From: Legionella maioricensis | GTDB taxonomy: Bacteria; Pseudomonadota; Gammaproteobacteria; Legionellales; Legionellaceae | Assembly (NCBI RefSeq): GCF_023618015.1 | Contig: NZ_JAJKBJ010000001.1 | Coordinates: 1 to 64,000, forward strand | Direction: 5' to 3' | DNA: 64,000 nt | Shown: in pieces, positions 1 to 6,943 of the stretch | How positions within the stretch are numbered: the stretch's first letter is position 1 | How the letters are laid out: every line of letters starts with the position of its first letter | The notes under the pieces: generated by a model | Told to the model about the DNA's origin: nothing | Databases searched by the model: none | The model's input: only the letters and a program-made list of their open reading frames with translations | Position numbers and translations under genes: made by a program

Positions 1-507
1 CCCTTATTTGATTATTTAAATAAAACCAACCAATTAACAATTTCACCAACAAATAAAGAATACAGAAATTTATTTTCGAACTATATAAATCAGCTAATTT
101 CATCAGACACATCAGATATTTGGAGTAAAACAGATAAAAAGAAATTTTTAAAATTTTTAACAGAAAGTATAAAAAAACATTTTTTTGATAGATTTACATT
201 AAAAGAAAAATTACATGAAATAATTAATATTTTTGGAAAAGAGTTATTTTTCAGAGAAATGTCTAAAGACTCCGAGCTTACAGAGTTACTTAAGAAATTT
301 ATAAACACTAGAAATAGAGTTTTTCACATAATCGATAATCAAAAGAACTTTTTAAATGGCTGTGAATGTGCAGCATATGGTATGAAACTTTCGATCTTAT
401 ATAGGCGTATACTTCTTGAAATTTTAGGAATTGATTTTAATTCATACTCCCTGCAATATAATTCACTTATTGATTCTATTGATAAATGGATAAAACGTGA
501 ATGCTAA
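1..507 (+). CDS. HEPN-domain protein, 5'-truncated by window edge (possible ApeA-like defence protein)
   Basis: The frame is open from base 1 to the TAA at 505-507, giving 168 residues of the C-terminal part of a larger protein; the ATG at 259 is internal. The fragment is alpha-helical, Lys/Asn-rich and very AT-rich. Residues 102-109 read NTRNRVFH, an R-x4-H motif preceded by Thr and followed by Asn. This is the signature of HEPN RNases and resembles the TRN...H motif in the C-terminal HEPN domain of ApeA-type abortive-infection proteins. HEPN domains cleave RNA and often act in phage defence or toxin systems. The gene lies on the 3' side of a tRNA-Thr gene, where integrated islands usually sit. 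The HEPN assignment is fairly supported; the ApeA link is inference because the N-terminal part lies outside the window. Confidence 0.55.
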   Translation, partial: PLFDYLNKTNQLTISPTNKEYRNLFSNYINQLISSDTSDIWSKTDKKKFLKFLTESIKKHFFDRFTLKEKLHEIINIFGKELFFREMSKDSELTELLKKFINTRNRVFHIIDNQKNFLNGCECAAYGMKLSILYRRILLEILGIDFNSYSLQYNSLIDSIDKWIKREC

Positions 508-591
508 TTTTATCATTTTGTAGTGCCCCCCATTTAAATACATTCCCGCACCTCAGAAATATGAGATTTAACTGATATCTGACCGTGTTTG

Positions 592-883
592 TTATTGCAA
601 TACTTTAATTACGTCCTTCATTTGTAATAATAAATCTTCAAGTCCTCTTCCTTCGAGAAATTGTTTGTAACTTTCTTGAGATTCATAGTGCTTATCAGAA
701 GGGAGCCTCGAGGAGATCTTTGGCATCTTCTATTTCGTTAATAGATGTAGTCAAAATACTGATCACGATTTCTCTAAATGTATGTAACTTCAAATTATTG
801 TCATCCATATTAATTCTTCCATTTATAAAGTTAGCACAATTTACAATTTTATTGGTTAATTTTAGAACGGAAATTCGGATCAA
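592..883 (-). pseudogene. Frameshifted remnant of a small unknown gene
   Basis: On the minus strand a reading frame that can begin at a TTG at 883 (and is open back to about 943) ends early at about 695. Shifting by one base in the C-rich run near 700 lets it continue for about 35 more residues to a TAA at 592-594, with a similar amino-acid texture (Lys/Glu/Leu-rich, helical). The joined product would be about 96 residues. I recognise no family. A single-base frameshift in an AT-rich strip between a defence-like gene and a tRNA suggests a decaying accessory gene, though a sequencing error or chance ORF is possible. Confidence 0.3.
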
Positions 884-1036
884 AGATCTGTGACAAACAG
901 AATGCTCGTAAAAAAATATAGAATATGTTTCAACTGAAAGTAATTATTTCGCTTATTAATTATTCCAACCTTCGACACATATTCGACACGCGGATAAAAT
1001 TTAATTTTTAATTCTCGTAACCCATTGATTTTACAA

Positions 1037-1109
1037 TGCCGCTGCGCGGAATCGAACCGCAGACCTTTTGATTACGAATCAACTGCTCTACCAACTGAGC
1101 TACAGCGGC
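1037..1109 (-). tRNA. tRNA-Thr (anticodon CGT)
   Basis: The minus strand folds as a 73-nt tRNA without an encoded CCA. The acceptor stem is GCCGCTG/CAGCGGC with discriminator A, the D-arm is GCTC...GAGC, the anticodon loop is TTCGTAA (CGT, reads ACG), and the T-loop is TTCGATT in a GCGG/CCGC stem. The first pair of the anticodon stem is G-A, which I recall also for the E. coli CGU isoacceptor. The 3' end points toward the AT-rich remnants at 1-950, so this is a plausible integration site for a genomic island. Confidence 0.95.
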
Positions 1110-1117
1110 ATAGGGAA

Positions 1118-1145
1118 AGTATACTGTAGTTTATTGAGGTTGCAA
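1118..1145 (-). promoter_or_regulatory. Sigma-70-type promoter of tRNA-Thr
   Basis: On the minus strand a -35 box TTGCAA (1140-1145) is separated by 16 bases from a -10 box TATACT (1118-1123), which ends 8 bases before the tRNA 5' end. Both boxes are close to consensus and the geometry fits a short tRNA leader. Confidence 0.6.
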
Positions 1146-1201
1146 TACTGGTTTTAATGGGAGATCTCTAAATAAAATATCGAGTTAACTGTTTGTCTTA
1201 G

Positions 1202-1256
1202 AGGCCTATTTTAAAAAACAGGCTCTTACAGTTCTGAGTTGTTTTCATGATGAAGT
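1202..1256. repeat. Direct repeat block, copy 1 (partner at 2389-2444)
   Basis: The segment starting AGGCCTATTT and running through a CAGGCTCTTACAG block, then TTTTCATGATGAAG, recurs almost unchanged at 2389-2444. Together with the repeated tRNA half (1077-1116 and 2337-2376) it makes a two-part direct repeat flanking ribB and its riboswitch. The GCCTATTTT...AACAGGC part can itself form a hairpin. Confidence 0.7.
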
Positions 1257-1400
1257 AAGCGTAGGTTGGGCTGAAAAGCCCAACACGGATCTATGATGTA
1301 ATGACAAGCTTGGTTATTGGACTTCGTATCGCTGAATGCGAAGTCCAACTCAGATTCATACGCAGCATCAACGCTGGGCTTTTCAGCCCAGCCTACGCTT
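1257..1400. mobile_element. MITE-like palindromic element, about 144 bp, ending inside ribB
   Basis: The left arm (1257-1286, AAGCGTAGGTTGGGCTGAAA...) and right arm (1372-1400) are near-perfect inverted copies of about 29 bp. Each arm is itself a hairpin (GTTGGGCT-GAAA-AGCCCAAC at 1265-1284; GCTGGGCT-TTTC-AGCCCAGC at 1373-1392). The centre holds a third hairpin with a 10-bp stem at 1317-1348 (TTGGACTTCG/CGAAGTCCAA). No transposase is encoded. The right arm contains the last codons and TAG of ribB, so the element appears to have inserted at the gene's 3' end, and its hairpin can serve as ribB's terminator. Confidence 0.6.
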
Positions 1401-2049
1401 GCTTTCTTCTATCATCAAAAGATAATCGATATTGATAAATATCTTCCACACTGAGGAGAGGTAAACCTTTAGTTTGTGCATAGTGGATTAGTTGAGGTAA
1501 TTTTTTCATAGTCCCATCTTTATTCATAAGTTCACAAAGAACAGCGCTTGGCTGTAGGCCAGCAATCATCATTAAGTCAACACTTCCCTCAGTATGACCA
1601 CGTCTTTCTAACACACCTTGCTTGCACGCAACCAGTGGAAAAACATGACCAGGCTGATTAAGCTCTGCAGGGGTGCAGTCTTCCTGAATTGCTGTTTTTA
1701 TAGTAGTCCATCTATCGCTTGCTGATACCCCTGTTGTAACACCTGTTTTGGCTTCGATTGAAGCAGTAAAAGCTGTTTGATATGAACTTGTATTATTTGT
1801 TACCATAGGCTTGAGAGATAATTTTTCCACTTTTTCAGGCGTTAAGCATAGGCAGATAATACCGCTGCAATCCTGTATCAGGATATTTACATTTTCAATA
1901 GAAATTTTTTCAGCTGAAAAAATAAGATCCCCTTCATTTTCGCGATCTTCATCATCAACTAATATAATTCCTTTGCCTAAAGATAGCGCCTTGCAAGCTG
2001 TATTAACTCGCTCAACAAAATTATTACCAAACATCTCTAAATTTGACAT
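1393..2049 (-). CDS. ribB: 3,4-dihydroxy-2-butanone-4-phosphate synthase (RibB)
   Basis: RibB converts ribulose 5-phosphate to 3,4-dihydroxy-2-butanone 4-phosphate and formate in riboflavin synthesis, using Mg2+. The 218-residue length matches stand-alone RibB (no GTP cyclohydrolase II domain). The substrate loop [10 protein letters not shown] lies at residues 32-41, followed by the [10 protein letters not shown] segment and the [11 protein letters not shown] metal/substrate region. The ATG at 2049 is preceded by AAGGA at a suitable distance. An FMN riboswitch lies upstream, so expression should fall when FMN is plentiful. The last few codons and the stop lie in the arm of a palindromic repeat, so the extreme C-terminus may not be ancestral. 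The whole cassette is flanked by direct repeats, one of which is half of a tRNA-Thr gene. Confidence 0.95.
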   Translation of the reverse strand: MSNLEMFGNNFVERVNTACKALSLGKGIILVDDEDRENEGDLIFSAEKISIENVNILIQDCSGIICLCLTPEKVEKLSLKPMVTNNTSSYQTAFTASIEAKTGVTTGVSASDRWTTIKTAIQEDCTPAELNQPGHVFPLVACKQGVLERRGHTEGSVDLMMIAGLQPSAVLCELMNKDGTMKKLPQLIHYAQTKGLPLLSVEDIYQYRLSFDDRRKQA

Positions 2050-2132
2050 ACCTATATCCTTGCTTATGTTTAATGGACATAGGGCGACAAGACAACGATC
2101 AAAATGATGTCTATGAACAAATGATGAACGTT

Positions 2133-2266
2133 AATCTTCTTTCATCCAGACTATAACTGTTGGCTCTGGAATTACACCAGATCTGCTGACCCTTAATAAT
2201 TTAAGGCGCTCGTGGGCTTGCATGATGCTTACCACCAGTAGGGACTTTCACCCCGCCCTGAAGATT
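2133..2266 (-). promoter_or_regulatory. FMN riboswitch (RFN element) upstream of ribB
   Basis: The minus strand carries the classic RFN blocks in order: AGGGCGGGGTGAAAGTCCC, then ACTGGTGGTAAG, AGCCCACGAGCGC, GGTCAGCAGATCTGGTG, and CCAGAGCCAACAGTTATAG followed by GGATGAAAGAAG. The closing P1 stem pairs AATCTTC (minus-strand 5' end, near 2266) with GAAGATT (near 2133). It lies 83 bases upstream of the ribB start, so it should control ribB by FMN-dependent termination or by hiding the ribosome site. Confidence 0.95.
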
Positions 2267-2285
2267 GCGTTTAGAACGCCGAGTC

Positions 2286-2313
2286 ATTATGGCAAAACTA
2301 ATTCTTATTACAA
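2286..2313 (-). promoter_or_regulatory. Likely promoter of riboswitch-ribB transcript
   Basis: On the minus strand TTGTAA (2308-2313) and CATAAT (2286-2291) are separated by 16 bases and lie just upstream of the RFN aptamer. Both are near-consensus sigma-70 boxes. This rests on pattern only. Confidence 0.45.
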
Positions 2314-2336
2314 TAGTTTCTATTTGGCTGATGACA

Positions 2337-2444
2337 AATCAACGGCTCTACAAACTGAGCTACAGCGGCATAGGGAAAATATTCTTATAGGCCTATTTCA
2401 AAAAACAGGCTCTTACAGCTGAGGGTTCTTTTCATGATGAAGCA
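2337..2444. repeat. Partial tRNA-Thr duplicate plus flanking direct repeat, copy 2
   Basis: Positions 2337-2376 repeat 1077-1116, i.e. the 5' half of tRNA-Thr (acceptor strand, D-arm and the start of the anticodon arm) plus its upstream flank, with a few substitutions (for example ACGGCTCTACAAAC in place of ACTGCTCTACCAAC). The anticodon, T-arm and 3' acceptor strand are missing, so this is not a working tRNA. Positions 2389-2444 then repeat the 1202-1256 block. The two copies bracket ribB and its riboswitch. Confidence 0.75.
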
Positions 2445-2517
2445 GTCGAGTGAATAGACTATTGCTCATTATTGTTTGATGAGAGAACATCTCGAACGAA
2501 GTAGGTTGTTACTTTTT

Positions 2518-3363
2518 TCAAGATGGTCTCTTTGCATAGATCATATGCTGGTTGTAGCCGAGTCTTTCGTAAATGGAGTTTCTATGGATTTCGGTAAGGT
2601 AGCCTTGTTCTTGCAGGTACGTGGCAAGGTGTTCGACTCGGTTGTCGATGTTATGCACCTCGATGCATAGCTGTTTAATCATGGAGAATTGGGAGGGTTT
2701 TATGCTTTTTACTACCTCGAATTCTGCTCCTTCAACATCAATTTTTATAAAATCGATGTGATTTATTCCATTTTTTTCAATAAAATGACCGAGTGAGGTA
2801 AGGGTACATTGGACTTTTTTTTCTGCTGTTCTTTTTTTAAAGTTTCTTTTAATCAGATAGTTGCGCATAAAAGGCAAAAATTTCAGTTGGTAATACAATA
2901 ATTTGTCCCGAACTTTAGAAATTTTTAATAAGGTCTCATAATTTAAAAGAGGATTATAATTAGAAATAAATTTATCCCCTGGTTTATAGGTTGCAGTCGT
3001 CGTATCCCTTCCAAAAAGAGTAAATTCAACAGAACACTCTTCGCTGACATCACTAATTCCCATGTTATAAAGGCGCGTTTGGTCTTTAAATTGCGCTAAA
3101 TTCCTTTTTAAACATTCAAACGTGGCCGGAATAGGCTCAAAGCTATAGATCAATGCATCGTATTCACATTGTCTCAGGGCAAATAACGAAAAAAGCCCAA
3201 TATGTGCTCCTACGTCAATAATAATCGAACCAGGCTTTAAAGTGAGGCAATTTAACAAATAAGAGCTTTGATAAAAAATTTCATAGATTAAGGCGCGCGT
3301 CTCAAACTCATTGATGAAATATAATTTACCAATCGTAAATTCTTTACTTAAAATTTGAGGCAT
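2518..3363 (-). CDS. FkbM-family SAM-dependent methyltransferase
   Basis: This 281-residue protein has the FkbM layout: SAM-binding motif IIIDVGAHIGLFSLFAL at about 47-63, the motif II-like YSFEPIPATFECLKRNL at about 73-89, and IDFIKIDVEGAEFEVVKSI at about 203-221, which is the hallmark of the FkbM domain. Family members O-methylate sugars or polyketides, and in Gram-negative bacteria are often linked to O-antigen or capsule sugars. The acceptor here cannot be told from sequence. The gene stands alone on the minus strand between the duplicated tRNA segment and an AT-rich gap, with no glycosyltransferase beside it. Start ATG at 3363; no strong ribosome site is visible. The isolated position near repeats suggests it may belong to the accessory block. 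Confidence 0.85.
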   Translation of the reverse strand: MPQILSKEFTIGKLYFINEFETRALIYEIFYQSSYLLNCLTLKPGSIIIDVGAHIGLFSLFALRQCEYDALIYSFEPIPATFECLKRNLAQFKDQTRLYNMGISDVSEECSVEFTLFGRDTTTATYKPGDKFISNYNPLLNYETLLKISKVRDKLLYYQLKFLPFMRNYLIKRNFKKRTAEKKVQCTLTSLGHFIEKNGINHIDFIKIDVEGAEFEVVKSIKPSQFSMIKQLCIEVHNIDNRVEHLATYLQEQGYLTEIHRNSIYERLGYNQHMIYAKRPS

Positions 3364-3912
3364 CTAATTTAACCCTTTGGTCATAAATCATATATCGGAT
3401 GATATATGAGACACCGCTTTTAGCGCCTTAAAATTAACAACTGGCATAGAGAGTATTAGCTTAATAATCACATAAAATCAATAAGCTCAAAGTTTATTAT
3501 TCTTTCTGTAACGTTGGTCATATAGATTCAATCCATATGCTATTTGCTCCTTATCACGTGGAGTTATGAATCAATCAGAGCAGAGTCGGTTGGTTTATAA
3601 CTTTGTTTTTTTGAAAAACAGACCATAAATACGTTTCAATGGTTGTTTTTGGTATTCCCCTGATAAATAAGCTGAAATATTAGTTTTCTTTTAAAAGTTC
3701 AAAAATTATGCTATAAACGCTTAAAATATTCATGTTGAATATAAATTTTATCCAACCTCTAAAATAATTTGTTATTTAAATCATATAGATAACATCTTTT
3801 ATGATTTTTTTTAAGTTTGGATGGTTTTATTATTTTTCATATGAATATAACATTACCACCCTACTTAATTATTGAGAGAAATAAACAGCCCGTGAAGAAG
3901 AATATTCCAACT
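3364..3912. other. AT-rich intergenic region
   Basis: This is a stretch of about 550 bases between the divergent methyltransferase and permease genes. It is AT-rich, with a short palindrome at about 3388-3409 (TCATATATC...GATATATGA). I see no RNA gene or convincing coding sequence. It probably carries both promoters. The in-frame extension of the permease from 3817 lies here and looks non-coding. Confidence 0.5.
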
Positions 3913-5355
3913 ATGTCCAAACCTATTAAAGACAGTGGCTATCGCCGGGGTTTAAAGGATCGTCATGTTCAGTTAATCGCCTTGGGGGGGATCATTGGAT
4001 CAGGTTATTTTTTAGGAACTGGTGAGGTTATTAATCTCGTAGGCCCTGCTGTATTTATCGCCTATATGCTGGGCGGTTTGATAATTTATTTGACCATGTT
4101 GTGTATGGGTGAGTTGGCAGTTGCCATTCCCATTTCAGGATCTTTTGTTACCTATACCTCTGATTTTATTTCCCCTGCGGTGGCTTGTGGCGTCGGGTGG
4201 TCATATTGGATTAGCTGGGTGGCCTATATTCCAGCGGAATGTGTGGCCGGTGGCATCCTTATGGAAATGTTTACCGGGATTAATGGCTATATATGGGCAA
4301 TTTGTTTCGGTTTATTAATTACTTACATTAATCTGGCCAAAGTAGATACTTTTGGTGAAATTGAATTCTGGCTGGCTTTAATTAAAATTGTAGCGTTGAT
4401 GGGATTCGTTATCTTAGCCTTTTTGATCTTTCTGGGTGTTTTCAATGGGAATGAACCCCCTGGTTTTATAGGCCTTAGATACATTTGGGGTGATGGCGGC
4501 TTGCTTCCCCATGGAACGATGGCTTTGTTAACGGCCATGGTTTTGTTGCTGGTTAACTATCAAGGTTCAGAAATTATTGGTCTTGCTGCGGGAGAGTCTG
4601 AAAATCCTGCACGAATGATTCCTCATGCTATTCGTAATGTCACCCTTAGAATTCTGTTTATTTACATTATCCCGGTCTTTTGTCTGGTGCTAATCTTTCC
4701 TTGGCAGAAGGCAGGTTTATCTAATTCTGTATTTGCAGATGCCCTTAATTTCTATGGCTTAAAATGGGCAGGGTCGGTAACCAGTTTTGTCACTCTTTCA
4801 GCGACTCTTTCTTGCGCTAACTCAGGCTTTTACGGCACCGTTCGTTCATTAAATGCCCTGGCGCGTGATGGAATGGCACCTCATACTTTTGCTAAGTTTA
4901 ATCAAAACTCGATTCCTCAAAACGCAGTAATTGCCACCCTCATTGGCGTTTGGATTCTCTTAGGCGTCGGATACTTCTTTGGCCAAACGAAGCTTTATAT
5001 CGCTTTATTACTTGTTTCTGGATTTACCGGGGCTTTGGCATGGATTTCTTTATGCGCCTCGCAAATCAGCTTTAGAAATCGATTGTATCAGGCGGGTTAT
5101 AGCACTAAGGATCTCCGCTATGTGACGCCCTACTCTCCGTACACCGGCATTTTAGCAATTGTATTAATGCTCATTGCTTTATTTTTCCTCGTCCTCAATA
5201 AAGATCCGATGTATAAATTAGCTTTTGGCATTGGCATGGTAAGCTTCCTTGTGCCTATTGGTATTTATAAGGTCTTTGATATTTCCAAAAAGAGACGTAA
5301 GGCTTTGCATGTTAAAAGTCGGGTTAAGTTTCAGGATTTGTTTCCTCCTCTTTAG
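3913..5355 (+). CDS. APC-family amino-acid permease
   Basis: This is a polytopic inner-membrane transporter of the amino acid/polyamine/organocation superfamily, with about 12 hydrophobic segments. The conserved helix-1 signature GGIIGSGYFLGTG is at about residues 25-37, preceded by the typical RRGLKDRHVQLIALGG entry. This resembles the AnsP/AroP/GabP/LysP branch of H+-coupled amino-acid uptake. The helix-6 region carries LLVNYQGSEIIGLAAGESENP, typical of this branch. The specific substrate cannot be assigned. I chose the ATG at 3913 (480 residues) because the family starts about 15-25 residues before the first helix and a GAAGAAG purine stretch precedes it; ATGs at 3817 and 3841 are in frame but add an unlikely N-terminus. 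A 12-bp-stem hairpin follows the stop. Confidence 0.85.
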   Translation: MSKPIKDSGYRRGLKDRHVQLIALGGIIGSGYFLGTGEVINLVGPAVFIAYMLGGLIIYLTMLCMGELAVAIPISGSFVTYTSDFISPAVACGVGWSYWISWVAYIPAECVAGGILMEMFTGINGYIWAICFGLLITYINLAKVDTFGEIEFWLALIKIVALMGFVILAFLIFLGVFNGNEPPGFIGLRYIWGDGGLLPHGTMALLTAMVLLLVNYQGSEIIGLAAGESENPARMIPHAIRNVTLRILFIYIIPVFCLVLIFPWQKAGLSNSVFADALNFYGLKWAGSVTSFVTLSATLSCANSGFYGTVRSLNALARDGMAPHTFAKFNQNSIPQNAVIATLIGVWILLGVGYFFGQTKLYIALLLVSGFTGALAWISLCASQISFRNRLYQAGYSTKDLRYVTPYSPYTGILAIVLMLIALFFLVLNKDPMYKLAFGIGMVSFLVPIGIYKVFDISKKRRKALHVKSRVKFQDLFPPL

Positions 5356-5382
5356 GCTTGAATTGGGATTGTAGGAAAGAGA

Positions 5383-5410
5383 TATCCCTTCGCCCCAGGG
5401 CGAAGGGATA
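5383..5410 (+). terminator. Hairpin terminator after the permease
   Basis: TATCCCTTCGCC and GGCGAAGGGATA form a perfect 12-bp stem with a 4-base loop, 27 bases after the permease stop. The downstream T-tract is weak (AATTGTT). Confidence 0.55.
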
Positions 5411-5476
5411 ATTGTTCAATGTATTCATCCTAGAGCTTATGCTCGATAGTTATTCCGTCACCGCGTAGAAGTATTC

Positions 5477-5623
5477 CGTCATCCCGAACGTAAGTGAAGG
5501 ATATCCTTGTGTGGGCACTGTGCTTTTGTCAGGAGATCTCTCGCTGACGTTCGAGATGACGTGGGGGGCTCGAGATGACGTGAGGGGAAGCTCGAGATCG
5601 CGTGGAGGTCTTGAGATCACGTG
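5477..5623. repeat. Dispersed 'gtcatcccga' palindromic repeat with short tandem tail
   Basis: CGTCATCCCGAACGTAAGTG is followed by an inverted counterpart ending TTCGAGATGACGTG (5532-5563). About three degenerate units of roughly 20 bases built on CTCGAGATGACGTG follow. The same family recurs at 27069-27300, 34500-34710 and 54275-54358. It is non-coding. Confidence 0.7.
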
Positions 5624-5636
5624 GGGCACATGACAA

Positions 5637-5972
5637 TTAATGCAGTTTTTGACCGTTGGGTACTTTGGGATCCGTGGTAATCAGGCAGATGGCTCCGTTC
5701 TCATCGGAAAAGCCGGCCAGTAGAAATTGGGAGGTAAAGCCAGCGATGTTCTTTTCCCCTAAATTCACACAGCCGACTACTGAGCGGCCTAATAAAGACT
5801 CAGGGGTGTAGTGTACGGTGACTTGAGCAGAGGTTTGTAATATACCCAGGTCTTTTCCAAAATCAACCCACACCTTATAGGCGGGCTTCTTGGCTCTTGG
5901 GAACTCTTCTACTTTAACTACGGTTCCGGAACGTAGTTCTATTTTTTCAAAATCATCGAAAGTCACAATCAT
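5637..5972 (-). CDS. CsaA-like tRNA-binding domain protein
   Basis: This 111-residue protein matches the single OB-fold tRNA-binding domain of CsaA (EMAPII/Arc1p C-terminal type). It opens with the FDDFEKIELRSGTVVKVEEF strand and helix, and has KPAYKVWVDFG, then TSAQVTVHYTPESLLGRSVV and VNLGEKNIAGFTSQFLLAGF, the usual CsaA blocks. Family members bind tRNA as dimers; the Bacillus protein has been described as chaperone-like. I set the start at the ATG at 5972 because AAAAGGGGTGAG lies just upstream and the length equals the family norm; an upstream ATG at 6023 would add 17 atypical residues. It is the last gene of a minus-strand run, 86 bases after the hydrolase. Confidence 0.85.
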   Translation of the reverse strand: MIVTFDDFEKIELRSGTVVKVEEFPRAKKPAYKVWVDFGKDLGILQTSAQVTVHYTPESLLGRSVVGCVNLGEKNIAGFTSQFLLAGFSDENGAICLITTDPKVPNGQKLH

Positions 5973-6058
5973 TGGCTCACCCCTTTTAAAAACAAAAAAA
6001 TTAAAATTAGCATAGTTGTTCATTATTGTCTTGCTGATATTAAGCTAATCGGGGCGTG

Positions 6059-6892
6059 TTATAATCGCTGGCAATATTCACGAAAAGCCAAACGAACTCC
6101 ATCAGGGTTATCAATCCAGGGAAAATGGCCAGATTGAGGAATTTCTCTTATCAAAATGTTGTCACGATGAAACCCTGAGGAATCACTGAATAATTTTAAT
6201 GGGGTGATTCGATCGCTGTCACCAGCCAAAATCAAGGTAGGGATTGTTTCAGGTATCCATTGGCAGGTGTAATCACCATCAAAATACTGGGCAGACCAAT
6301 CACAAGTGCGATAGTTGAAGGGTAACAACTCGAGAAAAGAAAGATCTTTTTTTAATCCAGCAGGGGTAAATAAATAAGGAGCTGAAACAATAACCATCTT
6401 TTTGAGGGTTTCATTGCCAGGATGTTCGAGATATTTTTCCTGCAGTTTTTCCAGTGCTGCGATAGGATGTTTTTTAACGTATTCTCCAAAAATCTGTTGC
6501 CATGATGCATCAGGTGCAGAGTCCATTAAAACCAGACCTGACAGCAAACGCTGTAGTTTTATGGTGGCCAAGGCATACATGCCTCCGGTTGAATGGGCGA
6601 CAAGAATCACCTTATCCAGAGATTCAACCGCCTCCACAAGAGCATCGGACCAGTGAGAAAAATAATGGCTGTCGTCTTCTGTAATGTTGGATCCATCTCC
6701 AGGAAGATCAAGATGCCAAATGGTTCCTGGCAGTTGCAGTAACGAGGTTAACTCCGAAAGTGACTCGGAGCCAAGGCCAGGGCCTCCCGGCAAGAAGACC
6801 CAGTTATATGGCTTGCCTTCGCTGCTCTTAATATAACGCAAACGCGCTTTTAATGAAGTCCAAAGACAGCTCACGTCCTTACTCCAGCTCAT
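6059..6892 (-). CDS. Alpha/beta hydrolase
   Basis: This 277-residue protein has a standard alpha/beta-hydrolase fold. The oxyanion loop region is LPGGPGLGSESL (about 34-45). The nucleophile elbow is VAHSTGGMY with Ser101. The acid is in LAGDSDRITPL (Asp225 or Asp227), and the catalytic His is in SGHFPWID (His256). There is no signal peptide, so it is probably cytoplasmic. The elbow reads H-S-T-G-G and the N-terminal GGPG resembles esterases and proline-iminopeptidase relatives; the substrate is unknown. It follows the nucleotide-sugar dehydratase by about 50 bases on the same strand and may be co-transcribed with the envelope glycan genes, though family members often sit beside unrelated genes. 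Confidence 0.8.
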   Translation of the reverse strand: MSWSKDVSCLWTSLKARLRYIKSSEGKPYNWVFLPGGPGLGSESLSELTSLLQLPGTIWHLDLPGDGSNITEDDSHYFSHWSDALVEAVESLDKVILVAHSTGGMYALATIKLQRLLSGLVLMDSAPDASWQQIFGEYVKKHPIAALEKLQEKYLEHPGNETLKKMVIVSAPYLFTPAGLKKDLSFLELLPFNYRTCDWSAQYFDGDYTCQWIPETIPTLILAGDSDRITPLKLFSDSSGFHRDNILIREIPQSGHFPWIDNPDGVRLAFREYCQRL

Positions 6893-6943
6893 TTAAAGAA
6901 CATACCCATCATTAGAATGGTATGATAAGAGTGAGGATTAATG

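Noticed and set aside
2337-2376. Second tRNA-Thr gene
   Set aside because: Only the 5' half is present; anticodon loop, T-arm and 3' acceptor strand are missing.
2222-2422. 66-residue plus-strand ORF
   Set aside because: It runs antisense through the FMN riboswitch and into the tRNA-half repeat; the RNA element explains the sequence.
3817-3912. N-terminal extension of the amino-acid permease
   Set aside because: The 32 extra residues precede the normal family start and lack a ribosome site; the ATG at 3913 fits better.
5563-5623. CRISPR-like short tandem repeats
   Set aside because: The units are about 20 bases, degenerate and directly abutting with no spacers; no cas genes are near.
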